From NCBI GenBank assembly GCA_945883615.1, contig CAMCYB010000016.1:1-36390 (forward strand): 36,390 nt of DNA, in the 5' to 3' direction. A program made the position numbers and the translations under genes. The notes beneath the pieces are model-generated. The model did not search any database. It had not been told where the DNA came from and saw only the letters and a list, made by a program, of their open reading frames with translations. Of this stretch, positions 1 through 8,892 are shown one piece after another. The DNA is from Bordetella parapertussis (GTDB taxonomy: Bacteria > Pseudomonadota > Gammaproteobacteria > Burkholderiales > Burkholderiaceae_B). Each line of letters opens with the position of its first letter. Within the stretch, counting starts at the first letter, position 1.

Positions 1-43
1 AAGGGCGCAGTACCCTGATTCGGGGTGCTAAACGGGCTAAAAT

Positions 44-68
44 GCCCAAATATCTGTCCATATTGGGC
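44..68. other. Inverted repeat in the left-edge non-coding region
   Basis: Arms GCCCAA-a-TAT (44-53) and ATA-TTGGGC (60-68) form a nine-pair hairpin with one bulged A and a six-base loop. On the plus strand A residues follow it, not T. On the minus strand a short ATTTT follows, so it could be a weak terminator for minus-strand transcription leaving the first gene region. The 166 bases before the first gene hold this hairpin and the palindrome at 106-119, and no gene I can support. Confidence 0.35.
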
Positions 69-105
69 AAAAAAGTAAATATTATTGAATCAGTAAATTT
101 CTACC

Positions 106-119
106 GCGGAAATTTCCGC
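106..119. promoter_or_regulatory. 14-bp perfect palindrome upstream of the TAXI gene
   Basis: GCGGAAATTTCCGC reads the same on both strands and ends 47 bases before the ATG of the TAXI binding protein. This could be an operator for a dimeric regulator, or the stem of a terminator, because TTT follows directly. The sequence alone does not decide between the two. Confidence 0.35.
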
Positions 120-166
120 TTTAAACCGACTTATTCAGACCTTCCTTAACTAAAAAATGTGTCGCT

Positions 167-1129
167 ATGTTGATCAAATCATGGTTTAAGGCAGTCGGTA
201 GTGTGTTACTTGCAGCAGCAATTTTTGCGCCAGCTCAAGCGCAAGTTTTTTTTAGAATTGGCACGGGTGGTACAGCGGGTACGTATTATCCCGTTGGTGG
301 CATGATCGCCAATGCGGTGTCTCAGCCCGGTAAAATTCTGGTTTCTGCAGTGGCCTCAAATGGTTCAGTTGCAAATGTAAACGGCATTATGGGTGGTTCG
401 CTTGAATCAGGTTTTTCGCAATCAGATGTGGCGTACTGGGCCTATACGGGCACAGGTACATTTGAAGGAAAACCTAAGGTGCAAGATTTGCGTTTAATTG
501 CAACGTTGTATCCAGAAAGCATTCATTTAGTGGTGCGTAAAGGCTCGGGCATCAAGTCTGTTGCAGACTTACGCGGCAAACGTGTCTCGATGGATGAACC
601 CGGTTCCGGCACGTTGGTTGATGTACGCATGATTATGGGTGCGTATGGCATGACCGATAAAGATATTGATGCGGAATACCTCAAACCGAACCAAGCGGGT
701 GACAAAATGCGCGATGAGGGTTTAGATGCATTCTTTTTTGTGGGTGGTGCACCAGCAGGTGCAATTGCTGAATTGGCGTCTAGCGGTGCAGGCATTGAGT
801 TGGTTCCACTAGATGGCCCCGAAATTCAAAAATTGGTTGCTGGCCAGCAGTTTTTTACGCCAGACAACATTCCTGCAGGTACCTACAAGGGTGTAGGCGA
901 CACAAAAACTATTTCTGTGAATGCGCAGTGGGTCACTTCAGCCAAGCAGACAAACGAGGTGGTTTATGAAATAACTAAAGGTTTGTTTGCTCCGGCTACT
1001 CAAAAAGCACTTGATGCAGGCCATGCTAAGGGTAAATTTATTACGGCACAAAATGCAGTAAAAGGTGCGGGCATACCTTTTCACCCAGGCGCTGAAAAAT
1101 ATTACAAAGAAGTGGGCTTAATTAAATAA
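167..1129 (+). CDS. TAXI-family TRAP transporter solute-binding protein
   Basis: A periplasmic substrate-binding protein of the TAXI type (TRAP-associated extracytoplasmic immunogenic), 320 residues, the usual family length. Residues 1-25 form a signal peptide with a hydrophobic core and an AQA cleavage site, so it should be exported by Sec. The mature protein starts close to the family hallmark GTGGTAGTYYPVGG (about 32-45). Later segments (SVADLRGKRVSMDEPGSGT and DAFFFVGGAPAGAIAEL) also match TAXI proteins. The fused permease gene follows 75 bp downstream, so the two should form one TRAP importer driven by an ion gradient. TAXI proteins mostly bind small organic acids or amino acids such as glutamate; the ligand here cannot be read from sequence. 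No clear Shine-Dalgarno precedes the ATG. Confidence 0.93.
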   Translation: MLIKSWFKAVGSVLLAAAIFAPAQAQVFFRIGTGGTAGTYYPVGGMIANAVSQPGKILVSAVASNGSVANVNGIMGGSLESGFSQSDVAYWAYTGTGTFEGKPKVQDLRLIATLYPESIHLVVRKGSGIKSVADLRGKRVSMDEPGSGTLVDVRMIMGAYGMTDKDIDAEYLKPNQAGDKMRDEGLDAFFFVGGAPAGAIAELASSGAGIELVPLDGPEIQKLVAGQQFFTPDNIPAGTYKGVGDTKTISVNAQWVTSAKQTNEVVYEITKGLFAPATQKALDAGHAKGKFITAQNAVKGAGIPFHPGAEKYYKEVGLIK

Positions 1130-1155
1130 ACAATTTTTATTTAAAAGTAATTTTC

Positions 1156-1190
1156 AGGGCGGCTGGGTCTCAAAACCTACCGCCCTTTAT
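1156..1190 (+). terminator. Intercistronic hairpin between TAXI and permease genes
   Basis: AGGGCGG (1156-1162) pairs perfectly with CCGCCCT (1180-1186), and TTAT follows. It lies in the 75-bp gap of a binding-protein/permease operon. A leaky terminator or RNA-stabilising hairpin here would give more binding protein than permease, a common need in TRAP operons. The short T tract argues against full termination. Confidence 0.5.
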
Positions 1191-1204
1191 GTTAGAGACA
1201 TGTC

Positions 1205-3259
1205 ATGACAACATCACCACAAAAAGCCGATCAAGTAGCAATTGATCTAGACGCGGTTAAAGCGCTTAACGAAACCTATGATCCTGAAATTAGGTTCAGA
1301 CCGTTAAGCGCTGTGGCCACAGTTGTGGTTTCAGCGTTGCTCGTGACCTTGTCAGTTTTTCATTACTACACAGCAGGCTTCGGTTTGCTTCGAGAGTCAA
1401 CTCATCGTGGGGTGCATTTAGCCTTTGTACTGAGTTTAATTTTTTTAGTGTTTGGTTTTACCAAGCGTAGCTATACCAAAACACCCAAATCAACATGGTT
1501 AACGCCGGGCGGTATACCGCTTTACGATTGGTTTATTTCGATCTTGTTGGCTGTATCGGTACTGTACATACCTTTTATTTTTAGTGAGCTTGCCTATCGC
1601 GTGGGTAACCCAAACACGCTAGACGTTTGGATGGGTAGCATACTGATTTTAGGGTTGCTTGAGGGTACGCGTCGTGCCATGGGTTGGCCGCTACCGGTCA
1701 TTGCGTTGTTGTTTATAGCTTATGCCATGCTTGGCCAACATTTCCCGGGGCTGTTTAAACACGCAAGCAGTACTTGGCCCCAAGTGGTCAATCATTTATA
1801 CCTAACCAGTCAAGGTGTGTACGGTGTTGCAGTAGGGGTTGTGGCCACCTATGTCTTTCATTTTGTGTTGTTTGGCGTTTTGGCCTCGCGCATTGGGTTA
1901 GGCCAATTATTTTTAGATACGGCGTCGTCTATTGCAGGCCGTTATGCAGGGGGCCCAGCCAAAGTGTCGGTGTTGGGTTCAGCGATGTTTGGCATGTTGT
2001 CTGGGTCGTCAGTTGCCAATGCGGTGACGGTGGGTTCGTTAACAATTCCTGCCATGATTCGGGTGGGTTACCCCAGGCACTTTGCCGCGAGCGTTGAGGC
2101 CGCCTCGAGTACAGGTGGGCAAATTACACCGCCCATTATGGGCGCGGCTGCTTTCCTGATGATTGAGTTTTTAAATATTCCTTACCAAGAAATTGTTATT
2201 GCCGCAACATTTCCAGCTATTTTGTATTTCTTTGGCATGTTTATGCAGGTTCATTTTGAAGCAAAGCGCCAAAACTTACGTGGCTTAACACTTGAAGAAA
2301 TGCCTAAATTGCGCGAGTCGTTTAAACGCCGTTGGCCCACACTCATACCTTTATTTCTTCTCATTGGCGTGTTGGCAAGTGGGCGTACACCCTACCTTGC
2401 AGCGTTTGCAGGTATTACGGGTTGCATTGTGGTGGGCTTACTCAACCCCCTTGATCGTTTGCGCTGGAAAGATCTGTATGCCGCGTTTGAAACGGGCGCT
2501 AAGTATGCGTTAGCTGTGGGTGCTGCAGCGGGGGCGGTCGGTATCGTGATTGGGGTTGTTACGCTCACAGGTGTTGGTTTTAAGATTTCTTATATTGTGA
2601 TTTCGGCTGCTCAAGCGATTGCGACAGATGTTTCAGCGTTTTTGCCTGCGTTTTTAATCAGCCCACAAACATTAACGTTATTGGCGGCGCTCGTAATGAC
2701 TGGGCTTGTTTGCATTGTGATGGGTTGCGGTATACCCACCACAGCCAACTACATCATTATGGTCGCCGTTGCAGCGCCCACCTTGATTCAGTTGGGCGTA
2801 CAACCGATAGCAGCGCATTTATTTGTATTTTATTTTGGTATTTTGGCTGATTTAACTCCACCCGTGGCGTTGGCTGCTTATGCCGCGGCAGGTATGGCCG
2901 GTAGCGATCCTTTTAAAACGGGAAACACGGCCTTTAGGCTAGGTATCAGTAAACTGCTGGTGCCTTTTGTATTCGTATTTTCCCCTGCATTACTGATTGT
3001 GACCAAAGGTTTTACATGGGAAGATTTTTTCATCACATTGACAGGTTGCGTTATGGGTTTAACGCTTCTGTCGGCCGCCTTATCTAAATATATGTTTACC
3101 GACATGCGCTCTTGGCAGCGATGGTCTTGCGCCATAGCATCATTACTTTTTATTGCACCAGGCTATGAAAGTGGGCTTATCGGTTTACTTATTGCTGCAC
3201 CAGCAGTTTTGTCGCAATGGCATGGGCGGCATCAGCGTTTAACGCCTGATATGGCTTAA
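1205..3259 (+). CDS. TRAP transporter permease, fused small (4TM) and large (12TM) subunits
   Basis: The inner-membrane permease of the TAXI TRAP system, 684 residues, the length expected when DctQ-like and DctM-like parts are joined. Hydrophobic segments run almost throughout. The N-terminal third carries the small-subunit-like helices. The large-subunit part has typical DctM signatures, including AMFGMLSGSSVANAVTVGS, STGGQITPPIMGAAAF and VMGCGIPTTANYIIMVAVAA. These loops form the substrate and sodium path in the family. A soluble N-terminal stretch of about 35 residues precedes the first helix. The gene follows its binding protein with a hairpin between, and starts at ATG 1205 after a weak AGAGAC. 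The fused form normally pairs with TAXI proteins, which agrees with the neighbour. Confidence 0.93.
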   Translation: MTTSPQKADQVAIDLDAVKALNETYDPEIRFRPLSAVATVVVSALLVTLSVFHYYTAGFGLLRESTHRGVHLAFVLSLIFLVFGFTKRSYTKTPKSTWLTPGGIPLYDWFISILLAVSVLYIPFIFSELAYRVGNPNTLDVWMGSILILGLLEGTRRAMGWPLPVIALLFIAYAMLGQHFPGLFKHASSTWPQVVNHLYLTSQGVYGVAVGVVATYVFHFVLFGVLASRIGLGQLFLDTASSIAGRYAGGPAKVSVLGSAMFGMLSGSSVANAVTVGSLTIPAMIRVGYPRHFAASVEAASSTGGQITPPIMGAAAFLMIEFLNIPYQEIVIAATFPAILYFFGMFMQVHFEAKRQNLRGLTLEEMPKLRESFKRRWPTLIPLFLLIGVLASGRTPYLAAFAGITGCIVVGLLNPLDRLRWKDLYAAFETGAKYALAVGAAAGAVGIVIGVVTLTGVGFKISYIVISAAQAIATDVSAFLPAFLISPQTLTLLAALVMTGLVCIVMGCGIPTTANYIIMVAVAAPTLIQLGVQPIAAHLFVFYFGILADLTPPVALAAYAAAGMAGSDPFKTGNTAFRLGISKLLVPFVFVFSPALLIVTKGFTWEDFFITLTGCVMGLTLLSAALSKYMFTDMRSWQRWSCAIASLLFIAPGYESGLIGLLIAAPAVLSQWHGRHQRLTPDMA

Positions 3260-3365
3260 AAATTAAATAATTGTGGTCAAGATTGTCGTAAACAAGATTT
3301 CAGCGTAAATTAGTACTTGTAGGCGTTGTGAGTTGAACGTCAATTCAACAGGGGAGACCTCGATT

Positions 3366-3824
3366 ATGTTCGATATTTTGGTTTACCTGTTTAAGAACTA
3401 CTACACCCCTCAAGCCTGCCCAACGGCTGATGTTTTGGCTAAACGCTTGGCTGCTGCGGGTTTTGAGTATGACGATATTTATGAGGCCATTCGATGGTTG
3501 CTCGGCTTAGCTGAAACCACTGAAAATTGTGTCAATTTGGCGCAAACTCAAAGTCAGGGCATACGTATTTATGCTGAGGTTGAGCACCAGCAGTTAGGCC
3601 CTGAGGTGATTGGCTTTATAAGCTTTTTAGAAACGACAGACGTGCTGCCCCCTCCACTTCGTGAAATTGTGATCGAGCGTGCTCTGGCATGCAAAGACTC
3701 GCCCGTTTCGCTAGAGCGTGTCAAGGTCATTGCCCTGATGGTACTGTGGAGCCAAGAAGCTGATATTGATTACCTGATTCTTGAAGAGCTTTTACGTCAC
3801 GACCAAACCCCACTATTACATTAA
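3366..3824 (+). CDS. smg: Smg family protein (DUF494)
   Basis: A 152-residue protein of the DUF494/Smg family, small, acidic and probably cytosolic. It begins [13 protein letters not shown], the conserved family start, so I place the start at ATG 3366, behind GGGGAG at 3351-3356. An in-frame extension to 3333 has no ribosome site and is not family-like. The function of Smg is not established. In many proteobacteria it sits between dprA and a topoisomerase gene. Here a TRAP transporter replaces dprA on the left, while a topoisomerase gene still lies to the right. The stop codon is 5 bp before gluQ, suggesting coupled translation. Confidence 0.9.
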   Translation: MFDILVYLFKNYYTPQACPTADVLAKRLAAAGFEYDDIYEAIRWLLGLAETTENCVNLAQTQSQGIRIYAEVEHQQLGPEVIGFISFLETTDVLPPPLREIVIERALACKDSPVSLERVKVIALMVLWSQEADIDYLILEELLRHDQTPLLH

Positions 3825-3829
3825 CTGTC

Positions 3830-4702
3830 TTGCCTTCACGTTATGTCGGTCGCTTCGCGCCAAGCCCTAGTGGGCCATTGCATGCCGGTTCGCTTGTCGC
3901 GGCGGTTGCAAGCTACCTTGATGCACGTGCCGCGAAAGGGGTTTGGCTCATACGCATTGAGGATCTTGACACCCCGCGTAGGGTTGCGGGGGCCGCGCAG
4001 ACAATTATTGGGCAACTGGCTGCATTACATATGCATGCCGATCAACCGGTGTTGTATCAGTCTGATCGATTAAAGGCTTATCAAGAAGCGTTTGATAGTC
4101 TGCAATTGAAAGGTTTTGTTTACCCCTGTGGGTGTACGCGCCAAGAAATAGCTGACTCGGTAGGCGTTCATCTCAAGGTCGGGCCTAAACCTTATCCAGG
4201 CACTTGCCTCCATGGTTTGCTTCCCAATCGGGCGCCGCGCGCATGGCGATTTATCGTACCGCATCAAACGGTCGTTTTTGAAGATCGCTGGTGTGGTCAA
4301 CAGTCGCAAAGTGTGAGCGAAGAAGTGGGCGATTTTGTCTTAAAACGGGCTGATGGTATTTGGTCTTATCAATTGGCGGTTGTCGTTGATGATGCCTTTC
4401 AGGGCGTGACTGACATTGTGAGAGGTCAAGATTTGCTTGATAGTTCGGCACGTCAGCATGTGTTGGCCGATGCTTTAGGGCTTGTGCCCCCTAAAACCCT
4501 ACACGTACCCGTTTTATGTGACGAATCGGGCTTGAAGCTGTCTAAGCAAAATCATGCTCAGGCTTTAAATCTTGTACAACCGTTAGAATGTCTAAAGTCG
4601 GCATGGTTATCTTTAGGTTTTATGCCATTAGCTGTTAATGATCTTGCATCGTTTTGGTACGACGCGACATATATTTGGCGAAACCGCTTTTATAAGGTCT
4701 AA
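3830..4702 (+). CDS. gluQ: Glutamyl-Q tRNA(Asp) synthetase
   Basis: A truncated paralogue of glutamyl-tRNA synthetase lacking the anticodon-binding domain; it attaches glutamate to the queuosine base of tRNA(Asp). At 290 residues it has the family length. The class I motifs are visible: [13 protein letters not shown] at residues 9-21 (the HIGH-equivalent) and KLSKQ near residue 236 (the KMSKS-equivalent). Cysteines in a CxC pair near residue 100 and another near 125 match the zinc site of the family. The reading frame has no ATG near the conserved N terminus, so the start is TTG at 3830, 5 bp after the smg stop. The likely mode of translation is reinitiation after smg. Confidence 0.93.
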   Translation: MPSRYVGRFAPSPSGPLHAGSLVAAVASYLDARAAKGVWLIRIEDLDTPRRVAGAAQTIIGQLAALHMHADQPVLYQSDRLKAYQEAFDSLQLKGFVYPCGCTRQEIADSVGVHLKVGPKPYPGTCLHGLLPNRAPRAWRFIVPHQTVVFEDRWCGQQSQSVSEEVGDFVLKRADGIWSYQLAVVVDDAFQGVTDIVRGQDLLDSSARQHVLADALGLVPPKTLHVPVLCDESGLKLSKQNHAQALNLVQPLECLKSAWLSLGFMPLAVNDLASFWYDATYIWRNRFYKV

Positions 4703-4771
4703 CTTGCACCTTATAAATAATAAAACGTATGATGCGTGCTATTGCGGTGTAATTGCCCTTCCGGAAAAAGA

Positions 4772-7522
4772 ATGTCTAAAACATTAATCATTGCAGAGAA
4801 ACCTTCAGTCGCCATCGATTTGTCGCGGGTGCTAGGTGGTTTTAAGCGTGAAGGTGATTATTTTGAAAATGACCAGTACGTCTTGTCTTCAAGCGTTGGT
4901 CATCTGCTGAGTTTGATCGCCCCCAACGACCCCGTTAAAGGTAAATGGAGCTTTAATCATTTGCCCGTTATACCCCCCCAGTTTGATATTGTGCCAACTG
5001 ATAAGCGGTCGACAGACCGTCTTAAAATGCTGGTCAAGCTGATTAAACGTAAAGATGTCACTGAATTGATTAACGCGTGTGACGCGGGGCGGGAAGGCGA
5101 GTTAATTTTCAAATACATTGTTCAATATGCAGGTGTCAAAAAACCCGTTAAGCGCCTTTGGCTGCAGTCGATGACGCCCACTTCAATTCGTGAAGCGTTT
5201 ACAAACTTACGAAGTGATGATGCTTTAAAGCCCTTAGAGCAAGCCGCACGTTCACGGGCTGAGGCTGACTGGTTGGTGGGTATTAACGGCACCCGTGCGA
5301 TGACCGCATTTAATAGTAAAGATGGTGGCTTCTATAAAACACCGGTTGGCCGTGTTCAAACGCCTACCCTAGCCATTGTGGCCGAACGTGAAGAGCGTAT
5401 TCGCACTTTTATGCCCCAAAATTATTGGGAAGTGCATGCCACGTTCATTGCAGCGGCTGGTATATACGAAGCCAAGTGGTTTGACCCAAAATTTAAAAAA
5501 GATCCACTTGACCCAGAAAAGCGCGATAGCCGATTGTGGGGTGAGCCCGCGGCTAAGACCATTCAAGCGGCATGCCGGCAACAGCCTGGGCGTGTGACTG
5601 ATGAATCAAAGCCTGCAACACAATTGTCGCCATTGCTCTACGACTTGACTTCCTTACAGCGTGAAGCAAACGGGCGTTTTGGTTTTTCAGCTAAGGCCAC
5701 TTTGTCGTTGGCCCAAAGCTTATATGAGCGTCACAAGGCGCTAACCTACCCAAGAACAGATTCGCGCTATTTACCTGAAGATTATGTGGCGACGGTTCAA
5801 GAAACCATGGCAGCGATTGCTGGCGGTCAAGATACGGTGGCGCGTGGGGTATCGATTCACGCAGCAAAAGTGATTAAGGAAAAATGGGTTAAACCTAATC
5901 GTCGTATCTTTGACAATAAAAAAGTGTCTGATCACTTTGCGATTATTCCTACTTTACAAGTACCTAAAGACTTAAGCGAGCCAGAAGCCAAGCTGTACGA
6001 CTTGGTCCTGAAGCGATTTTTGGCTGTTTTCTTCCCAGCGGCCGAGTTTCGCGTGACGACACGTATTACCGAGGTTCAAAGCTATACCTTTCGCACCGAT
6101 GGCAAAGTATTGGTTAACCCGGGTTGGATGGCTGTTTATGGCCGCGATGCGCAACAAGATGAAGCCACATTAGTGGTTGTGGCTGAAGGTGAAACCGTTC
6201 GTACAGAGAAAATAGAGTCGGTTGCATTAGCCACTAAACCCCCACCCCGTTATTCTGAGGCCACCTTGCTTTCTGCCATGGAAGGGGCGGGCAAATTAGT
6301 TGACGACGAAGAGTTACGCGAGGCGATGTCTGAGCGTGGTTTAGGTACGCCCGCTACGCGTGCGTCAATTATTGAGGGGTTAATTACTGAAACCTATTTG
6401 CGTCGTGAAGGGCGAGAGTTGGTTGCCACAGCCAAAGCGAAGCAGCTGATGACGTTGCTCAGTGGTTTAGATGTGAAAGAATTAACCTCGCCAGAGTTAA
6501 CCGGTGAGTGGGAACACAAACTGAAGCAAATTGAGCAAGGTACGCTTGAGCGCGAAAAGTTTATGCAAGAAATTGCACAAATTACACAAGTCATTGTGAA
6601 ACGCGCCAAAGAATATGACCGTGACACCATACCAGGCGATTACGTCACCCTGACGACACCGTGCCCGAAGTGCGGCAAAGTAGTGAAAGAAAATTATCGT
6701 CGCTTTGCTTGTACAGCCTGTGATTTTTCGATTTCTAAACACCCGGGTGGTCGTACCTTTGAGCCGGCTGAAGTTGAAGAGTTGTTAGGTGAACGTCAAA
6801 TAGGTCCTATGCAAGGTTTTATTAGTAAATTAGGGCGACCTTTTGCTGCGATCTTGCGTATTGATGCTGACCACAAACTAGAGTTTGATTTTGGTCAACG
6901 CGATGAAGATAACTTAGAGCCGGTTGATTTTTCACAGTCAGCCCTGTTGGGTGCTTGCCCAAAGTGCGGTTCGAGGGTTTTTGAACATGGCATGAGTTAT
7001 TTGTGTCAAAAATCTGTTGGCCCTGAAAAGTCTTGTGACTTTAAATCAGGTAAAGTTATTTTGCAGCAGGAAATTTCACCAGAGCAAATGACTAAACTGC
7101 TTGAAGGCGGTCGCACCGATTTACTCGAAGGTTTTATCTCAAGTCGCACGCGACGCAAGTTTAAAGCGTTCTTGTCGCGCGGCGCAGACGGCAAAGTTTC
7201 GTTTGAGTTTGAGCCCCGTCCAGAGAAAAAAGGTAAAGCGCCCACTAAATCAGTTTCAAGTCAGAAGAAAACGGTTGAAGGCGTTGATAAAAAAGTAGTG
7301 GCAAAGAAAGCCGTCAAAAAAGCGGTAAAAAAAACGGTCAAGAAAGCCGCCGCAAAAACGGCCGTTAAAAAGACCACCGTCATAAAAACAGCGACAAAGA
7401 AAACAGCTGTTAAGAAAACAGCAGTTAAAAAAGTTGCGGCAAAAAAAGCCACCAGCAAAAAAGTTGTCGCTAAAAATACGCAGCCATCTGAATCAAATGA
7501 TTCTGACGGTAATGTAGATTAA
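4772..7522 (+). CDS. topB: DNA topoisomerase III with Lys/Ala-rich C-terminal tail
   Basis: A type IA topoisomerase that relaxes or decatenates DNA through a single-strand break, 916 residues. I choose ATG 4772 because the conserved MSKTLIIAEKPSVA begins there; an in-frame GTG at 4736 adds non-family sequence. The TOPRIM metal site is seen in DACDAGREGELIF (about 100-112). The catalytic tyrosine lies in ALTYPRTDSRYL (about 325-337). Two four-cysteine zinc-finger segments follow (CPKCGK.. near 630 and CPKCGS.. near 730). About 80 residues at the end are almost only lysine, alanine, valine and threonine with KKTAVKK-like repeats, resembling histone H1 and Burkholderiales H1-like proteins. The tail should bind DNA non-specifically. 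It contains a run of eight A residues at 7327-7334, a possible slippage site. Confidence 0.95.
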   Translation: MSKTLIIAEKPSVAIDLSRVLGGFKREGDYFENDQYVLSSSVGHLLSLIAPNDPVKGKWSFNHLPVIPPQFDIVPTDKRSTDRLKMLVKLIKRKDVTELINACDAGREGELIFKYIVQYAGVKKPVKRLWLQSMTPTSIREAFTNLRSDDALKPLEQAARSRAEADWLVGINGTRAMTAFNSKDGGFYKTPVGRVQTPTLAIVAEREERIRTFMPQNYWEVHATFIAAAGIYEAKWFDPKFKKDPLDPEKRDSRLWGEPAAKTIQAACRQQPGRVTDESKPATQLSPLLYDLTSLQREANGRFGFSAKATLSLAQSLYERHKALTYPRTDSRYLPEDYVATVQETMAAIAGGQDTVARGVSIHAAKVIKEKWVKPNRRIFDNKKVSDHFAIIPTLQVPKDLSEPEAKLYDLVLKRFLAVFFPAAEFRVTTRITEVQSYTFRTDGKVLVNPGWMAVYGRDAQQDEATLVVVAEGETVRTEKIESVALATKPPPRYSEATLLSAMEGAGKLVDDEELREAMSERGLGTPATRASIIEGLITETYLRREGRELVATAKAKQLMTLLSGLDVKELTSPELTGEWEHKLKQIEQGTLEREKFMQEIAQITQVIVKRAKEYDRDTIPGDYVTLTTPCPKCGKVVKENYRRFACTACDFSISKHPGGRTFEPAEVEELLGERQIGPMQGFISKLGRPFAAILRIDADHKLEFDFGQRDEDNLEPVDFSQSALLGACPKCGSRVFEHGMSYLCQKSVGPEKSCDFKSGKVILQQEISPEQMTKLLEGGRTDLLEGFISSRTRRKFKAFLSRGADGKVSFEFEPRPEKKGKAPTKSVSSQKKTVEGVDKKVVAKKAVKKAVKKTVKKAAAKTAVKKTTVIKTATKKTAVKKTAVKKVAAKKATSKKVVAKNTQPSESNDSDGNVD

Positions 7523-7544
7523 ACCTTAAGCAGAGATTGAACAG

Positions 7545-8366
7545 ATGAGCGTTCACGCAGAGATTAAACGCATCACCGTTCCGCAACTGCGGGCAATGAA
7601 AGGCAAGCAGAAAATTGTCTCGCTGACTGCCCACAGTTCCGCTATGGCACGCTTGCTAGACCCGTATGTCGATTTCTTATTGATGGGTGACTCAACGGCG
7701 ATGGTGGCTTATGGTTTACCTAACACGCTGTCGTTTACGCTTGAACAAGTTGCTGCACACACGGCTGCTGTCGTGCGAGGTAGTCGGCGCGCCTGCGTCA
7801 TTGCTGATATGCCTTTTGCAAGCTATCAAGAGTCGCCACAGCAAGCTTTTAAAAGCGCAGCCTTTCTGATCGCACAAGGGGGCGCTGACGCCGTCAAGCT
7901 TGAGGGCGGAAAAGTGATGGCACCTACAATTGAGTTCTTGGTCAAGCGAGGTATTCCCGTTTTGGGCCATGTTGGTTTAATGCCTCAATCTGTTCATGTC
8001 ATGGGCGGCTACAAAGCCCAAGGCATGAACGAAGAAAGTGCCCGTCAAGTTGAACAAGACGCTTACGCGGTTCAAGAAGCCGGAGCATTTGGCATTGTGC
8101 TTGAGGGCGTTGCTGAAGCGGTTGCCGCCAAAATCACCCGTGACTTAATGGCTGTGACGATCGGTATTGGGGCGTCCGTGGTGTGTGATGGTCAGGTGTT
8201 AGTGACCGAAGATATGTTGGGTATGAACGGCGAAAGCGTGCCTAAATTTGTCAAGCGTTTTGCCAGTTTGAACACTGACATTGAAAATGCTGTTCAAGAG
8301 TATGCAAAAGAAGTGCGTGCAGCAACATTTCCTGAGCTGAAGCATTGTTTTGGCGTTAAGAAATGA
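7545..8366 (+). CDS. panB: 3-methyl-2-oxobutanoate hydroxymethyltransferase (ketopantoate hydroxymethyltransferase)
   Basis: Catalyses the first committed step of pantothenate synthesis, adding a one-carbon unit from methylene-tetrahydrofolate to 2-oxoisovalerate; cytosolic. It is 273 residues, the normal length. Metal and catalytic residues of the family are present in MGDS (about 47-50), ADMPF (about 86-90), KLEGG (about 118-122) and the Glu of VLEGV (about 183-187). The motif usually read as GDSLGMV is GDSTAMV here. Overall wording such as [11 protein letters not shown] and [16 protein letters not shown] resembles alphaproteobacterial PanB more than the E. coli type. The gene starts 22 bp after topB and overlaps the SET gene by 4 bp. 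No panC is nearby. Confidence 0.92.
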   Translation: MSVHAEIKRITVPQLRAMKGKQKIVSLTAHSSAMARLLDPYVDFLLMGDSTAMVAYGLPNTLSFTLEQVAAHTAAVVRGSRRACVIADMPFASYQESPQQAFKSAAFLIAQGGADAVKLEGGKVMAPTIEFLVKRGIPVLGHVGLMPQSVHVMGGYKAQGMNEESARQVEQDAYAVQEAGAFGIVLEGVAEAVAAKITRDLMAVTIGIGASVVCDGQVLVTEDMLGMNGESVPKFVKRFASLNTDIENAVQEYAKEVRAATFPELKHCFGVKK

Positions 8367-8860
8367 CAATATGGCACGTTGTTCGTCACTCACCTGTTCA
8401 CGGTAAAGGTGTTTTTGCAAAGCGTAAAATTCCAGCCGGCACACGCATCATTGAATACGAGGGTGCGCGCATCAGCAATAAAGAAGCAGATCGTCGCCAC
8501 CCCACTAACCCTGATGACCCTTTCCACACATTTTTCTTTGTTTTGTCGTCAGGCAAAGTTATTGATGGCGATGATCAAGGTAACGATGCCCGTTGGATCA
8601 ATCATGCTTGTGAACCCAATTGTGACAGCGAAGAGGGTAGCGCGGGCAAACGTGTTTATATTGTGGCCAATCGTGACATTATTCGCGGCGAAGAGCTGAA
8701 CTACGATTACGGTTTAGTGATGGACGATAAAATCACGCAAACGATTCGGGATCAATACGCTTGCCGTTGTGGCGCGCCTAGCTGCCGTGGCACGATGCTT
8801 TCTATGCCTAAGAAGAAGATAAAAAAAGCGACCCCAAAAGCTGAAAAACAGATTGCTTAG
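8363..8860 (+). CDS. SET-domain protein-lysine N-methyltransferase
   Basis: A 165-residue single-domain SET protein that should transfer methyl groups from S-adenosylmethionine to protein lysines. The signature blocks are seen in order: the N-terminal [20 protein letters not shown] (about 13-32), [12 protein letters not shown] (about 80-91) and [10 protein letters not shown] (about 109-118). A post-SET cysteine cluster follows in [10 protein letters not shown] (about 133-142). A Lys-rich end ([10 protein letters not shown]) may act as nucleic-acid-binding tail or as its own substrate. The start ATG overlaps the panB stop (ATGA), so translation is coupled. The target is unknown; the neighbouring topoisomerase tail is one candidate by context only. 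Confidence 0.9.
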   Translation: MTIWHVVRHSPVHGKGVFAKRKIPAGTRIIEYEGARISNKEADRRHPTNPDDPFHTFFFVLSSGKVIDGDDQGNDARWINHACEPNCDSEEGSAGKRVYIVANRDIIRGEELNYDYGLVMDDKITQTIRDQYACRCGAPSCRGTMLSMPKKKIKKATPKAEKQIA

Positions 8861-8892
8861 ATAACCGAATTAAACAATAACCGAACTAAACA
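8861..8892. repeat. 16-bp tandem duplication at the convergent gene ends
   Basis: ATAACCGAATTAAACA (8861-8876) is followed directly by ATAACCGAACTAAACA (8877-8892), differing at one base. It fills the gap between the SET gene and the convergent DUF3429 gene, and the second copy contains the DUF3429 stop codon. No hairpin terminator is visible in this gap. Confidence 0.7.

Noticed and set aside
3..149. Open frame on the plus strand at the left edge, 48 codons
   Set aside because: It has no start in the window, shows no recognisable family, and runs through the hairpin at 44-68 and the palindrome at 106-119. It could be chance or the tail of an outside gene, so I do not call it.
7261..7458. 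Minus-strand frame rich in V, F, A and T, opposite the topB tail
   Set aside because: It is the complement of the lysine-codon repeats and looks membrane-like only for that reason.
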